From Sycon ciliatum (taxonomy: Eukaryota; Porifera; Calcarea; Leucosolenida; Sycettidae): a stretch of 64,000 bases of DNA. This document shows positions 60,858 to 64,000 of the stretch, piece after piece. The number at the start of each line of letters is the position of its first letter. Positions within the stretch are counted from its first letter, which is position 1. A model generated the notes under the pieces. That model had not been told where the DNA came from. It did no database searches and saw only the letters and a program-made list of their open reading frames with translations. The DNA lies in assembly GCF_964019385.1 (NCBI RefSeq), contig NC_088649.1, forward strand, positions 12,904,138 to 12,968,137, in the 5' to 3' direction. The position numbers and the translations under genes are program-made.

Positions 60858-63800
60858 AAACCACATTCAGTGACCCAGAAAATTTGGCACTGCTGTGAAT
60901 AGTTTAGTCGCAAAGTGAAGATTCACAGGTAAAAAGCCCCAAACTTGGAGATAGGTTATTATTCAGCTTTCAGCAGCCGTGGGCGAGTTCTTTAGAGAAA
61001 TGTGGGTCTTTTTCTGGGTGCCCTTGCCTATGTCCAGCTACACAACGAGATGAGGATGGTCATTGTCATTTTCTGAACTGCGAACGGGCAGAAAGGTGAG
61101 AAAATGTCGGATTTTGACCATTTGTGCTCACTTTTCAATTTCAACGTACCTCTCTATAACATGAGCCAGCTGTAATGTCAGTAGTCGCATTGGTTTGATT
61201 TTTGGTTTGCTTGTAGGGCGCAGGCACCCACATTCAGTGACCCAGAAAATTTGGCACTGCTGTGAATAGTTTAGTCGCAAAGTGAAGATTCACAGGTAAA
61301 AAGCCCCAAACTTGGAGATAGGTTATTATTCAGCTTTCAGCAGCCGTGGGCGAGTTCTTTAGAGAAATGTGGGTCTTTTTCTGGGTGCCCTTGTCTATGT
61401 CCAGCTACACAACGAGATGAGGATGGTCATTGTCATTTTCTGAGCTGCGAACGGGCAGAAAGATGAGAAAATGTCGGATTTTGACCATTTGTGCTCACCT
61501 TTCAATTTCAACGTACCTCTCTATAACATGACCCAACTGTAATGTCAGTAGTCGCATATGTTTGATTTTTGGTTTGCTTGTAGGGCGCAGGCACCCACAT
61601 TCAGGGAACCAGAAAATTTGGTACTGCTGGGAATAGTATAGTCGCAAAGTGAAGATTCACGGGTAAAAAGCCCCAAACTTGGAGATAGGTTATTATTCAG
61701 CTTTCAGCAGCCGTGGGCGAGTTCTTTAGAGAAATGTGGGTCTTTTTCTGGGTGCCCTTGCCTATGTCCAGCTACACAACGAGATGAGGATGGTCATTGT
61801 CATTTTCTGAGCTGCGAACGGGCAGAAAGGTGAGAAAATGTCGGATTTTGACCATTTGTGCTCACCTTTCAATTTCAACGTACCTCTCTATAACATGAGC
61901 CAGCTGTAATGTCAGTAGTCGCATTGGTTTGATTTTTGGTTTGCTTGTAGGGCGCAGGCACCCACATTCAGTGACCCAGAAAATTTGGCACTGCTGTGAA
62001 TAGATTAGTCGCAAAGTGAAGATTCACGGGTAAAAAGCCCCAAACTTGGAGATAGGGTATTATTCAGCTTTCAGCAGCCGTGGGCGAGTTCTTTAGAGAA
62101 ATGTGGGTCTTTTCCTGGGTGCCCTTGTCTATGTCCAGCTACACAACGAGATGAGGATGGTCATTGTCATTTTGTGAGCTGCGAATGGGCAGAAAGGTGA
62201 GAAAGTGTCGGATTTTGACCATTTGTGCTCACCTTTCAATTTCAACGTACCTCTCTATAACATGAGCCAGCTGTAATGTCAGTAGTCGCATATGTTTGAT
62301 TTTTGGTTTGCTTGTAGGGCGCAGGCACCCACATTCAGTGACCCAGAAAATTTGGCACTGCTGTGAATAGTTTAGTCGCAACGTGAAGACTCACGGGTAA
62401 AAAGCCCCAAACTTGGAGATAGGTTATTATTCAGCTTTCAGTACCCGTGGGGGAGTTCTTTAGAGAAATGTGGGTCTTTTTCTGGGTGCCCTTGTCTAAG
62501 TCCAGCTACACAACGAGATGAGGATGGTCATTGTCATTTTCTGAGCTGCGAACGGGCAGAAAGGTGAGAAAATGTCGGATTTTGACTATTTGTGCTCACC
62601 TTTCAATTTCCACGTACCTCTCTATAACATGAGCCAGCTGTAATGTCAGTAGTCGCATATGTTTGATTTTTGGTTTGCTTGTAGGGCGCAGGCACCCACA
62701 TTCAGTGACCCAGAAAATTTGGCACTGCTGTGATTAGTTTAGTCGCAAAGTGAAGATTCACGGGTGAAAAGCCCCAAACTTGGAGATAGGGTATTATTCA
62801 GCTTTCAGCAGCCGTGGGCGAGTTCTTTAGAGAAATGTGGGTCTTTTTCTGGGTGGCCTTGTCTATGTCCAGCTACACAACGAGATGAGGATGGTCATTG
62901 TCATTTTCTGAGCTGCGAACGGGCAGAAAGATGAGAAAATGTCGGATTTTGACCATTTGTGCTCACCTTTCAATTTCAACGTACCTCTCTATAACATGAC
63001 CCAACTGTAATGTCAGTTGTCACATATGTTTGATTTTTAGTTTGCTTGTAGGGCGCAGGCACCCACATTAAGTGACCCAGAAAATTTGGCACTGCTGTGA
63101 ATAGTTTAGTCGCAAAGTGAAGATTCACGGGTAAAAAGCCCCAAACTTGGAGATAGGTTATTATTGAGCTTTCAGCAGCCGTGGGCGAGTTCTTTAGAGA
63201 AATGTGGGTCTTTTTCTGGGGGCCCTTGTCTATGTCCAGCTACACAACGAGATGAGGATGGTCATTGTCATTTTCTGAGCTGCGAACGGGCAGAAAGGTG
63301 AGAAAATGTCGGATTTTGACCATTTGTGCTCACCTTTCAATTTCAACGTACCTCTCTATAACATGAGCCAGCTGTAATGTCAGTAGTCGCATTTGTTTGA
63401 TTTTTGGTTTGCTTGTAGGGCGCAGGCACCCACATTCAGTGAGCCAGAAAATTTGGCACTGCTGTGAATAGTTTAGTCGCAAAGTGAAGATTCACGGGTA
63501 AAAAGCCCCAAACTTGGAGATAGGTTATTATTCAGCTTTCAGCAGCCGTGGGCGAGTTCTTTAGAGAAATGTGGGTATTTTTCTGAGCCCCTTGTCTATG
63601 TCCAGCTACACAACGAGATGAGGATGGTCATTGTCATTTTGTGAGCTGCGAACGGGCAGAAAGGTGAGAAAATGTCGGATTTTGACCATTTGTGCTCACC
63701 TTTCAATTTCAACGGACCTCTCTATAACATGACCCAGCTGTAATGTCAGTAGTCGCATTTGTTTGATTTTTGGTTTGCTTGTAGGGCGCAGGCACCCACA

Positions 63801-64000
63801 TTAAGTGACCCAGAAAATTTGGCACTGCTGTGAATAGTTTAGTCGCAAAGTGAAGATTCACGGGTAAAAAGCCCCAAACTTGGAGATAGGTTATTATTCA
63901 GCTTTCAGCAGCCGTGGGCGAGTTCTTTAGAGAAATGTGGGTCTTTTTCTGGGTGCCCTTGTCTATGTCCAGCTACACAACGAGATGAGGAAGGTCATTG

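Larger units (their letters stand above)
41355..64000 (+). repeat. 367-bp satellite array, segment 4
   Basis: About 61.7 monomers, starting with the second GTAAT and resuming the monomer at the point where the LTR element interrupted it. From 41531 to 63916 the net indel over 61 monomers is -2 bp. Variants common here but rare in the first 34 kb include TGTGGTCACC, GGGCGGAAAGG, GTACGGCGCAGG and GTAGGAGCAGG. Monomers from about 60.8 kb to the end carry more private single-base changes than the middle of the segment. No gene or unique sequence is visible. Confidence 0.98.

Noticed and set aside
1-64000. CRISPR array
   Set aside because: Repeats are 367 bp with no short-repeat and unique-spacer alternation, and no cas-like gene is present.

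Overview
This is eukaryotic DNA, and almost all of it is one satellite array. The repeating unit is 367 bp, arranged head to tail in a single orientation, and fills the window from the first to the last base: about 160 monomers, by the length of array sequence divided by 367. I found no host gene with convincing coding evidence, no tRNA or rRNA, and no unique flanking DNA. The lineage cannot be fixed from this sequence. The satellite, an LTR retroelement of the Ty3/gypsy type and a primer-binding site resembling the initiator-Met tRNA complement all point to a eukaryote. The setting is probably centromeric, pericentromeric or other heterochromatin.

Layout. (1) 1-3982: satellite. (2) 3983-4704: a 722-bp element with 15-bp terminal inverted repeats (TIRs), inserted in a monomer with no target duplication. 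(3) 4705-9475: exactly 13 monomers. (4) 9476-10197: a second copy of the 722-bp element at the same monomer position, differing at two bases. (5) 10198-37541: about 74.5 monomers. (6) 37542-41354: a 3,813-bp Ty3/gypsy-type LTR element on the minus strand, with two identical 159-bp LTRs and a 5-bp target duplication (GTAAT). (7) 41355-64000: about 61.7 further monomers.

The array is organised above the monomer level. Shared rare variants show 2-, 3-, 4-, 7- and about 10-monomer blocks copied in tandem, and different stretches carry different monomer subtypes. One subtype with a GCTAGC hexamer appears only between about 15.1 and 33.6 kb, and another set starts near 34.7 kb and continues beyond the LTR element. 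The 722-bp element has been copied along with the array, so it predates the last homogenisation of that part. The LTR element occurs once and has identical LTRs, so it is a later arrival.

The clearest functional signal is in the LTR element: gag and pol overlap by 73 nt with pol in the -1 frame, and the overlap holds a C CCA AAC heptamer in the gag frame, a 6-nt spacer and a perfect 9-bp stem with an 11-nt loop. This is the arrangement expected for programmed -1 frameshifting. The satellite monomer also has a perfect 10-bp inverted repeat whose left arm contains a splice-donor-like sequence, a strong acceptor-like sequence 121 bp on, and an open frame for a six-cysteine peptide. These are suggestive only.
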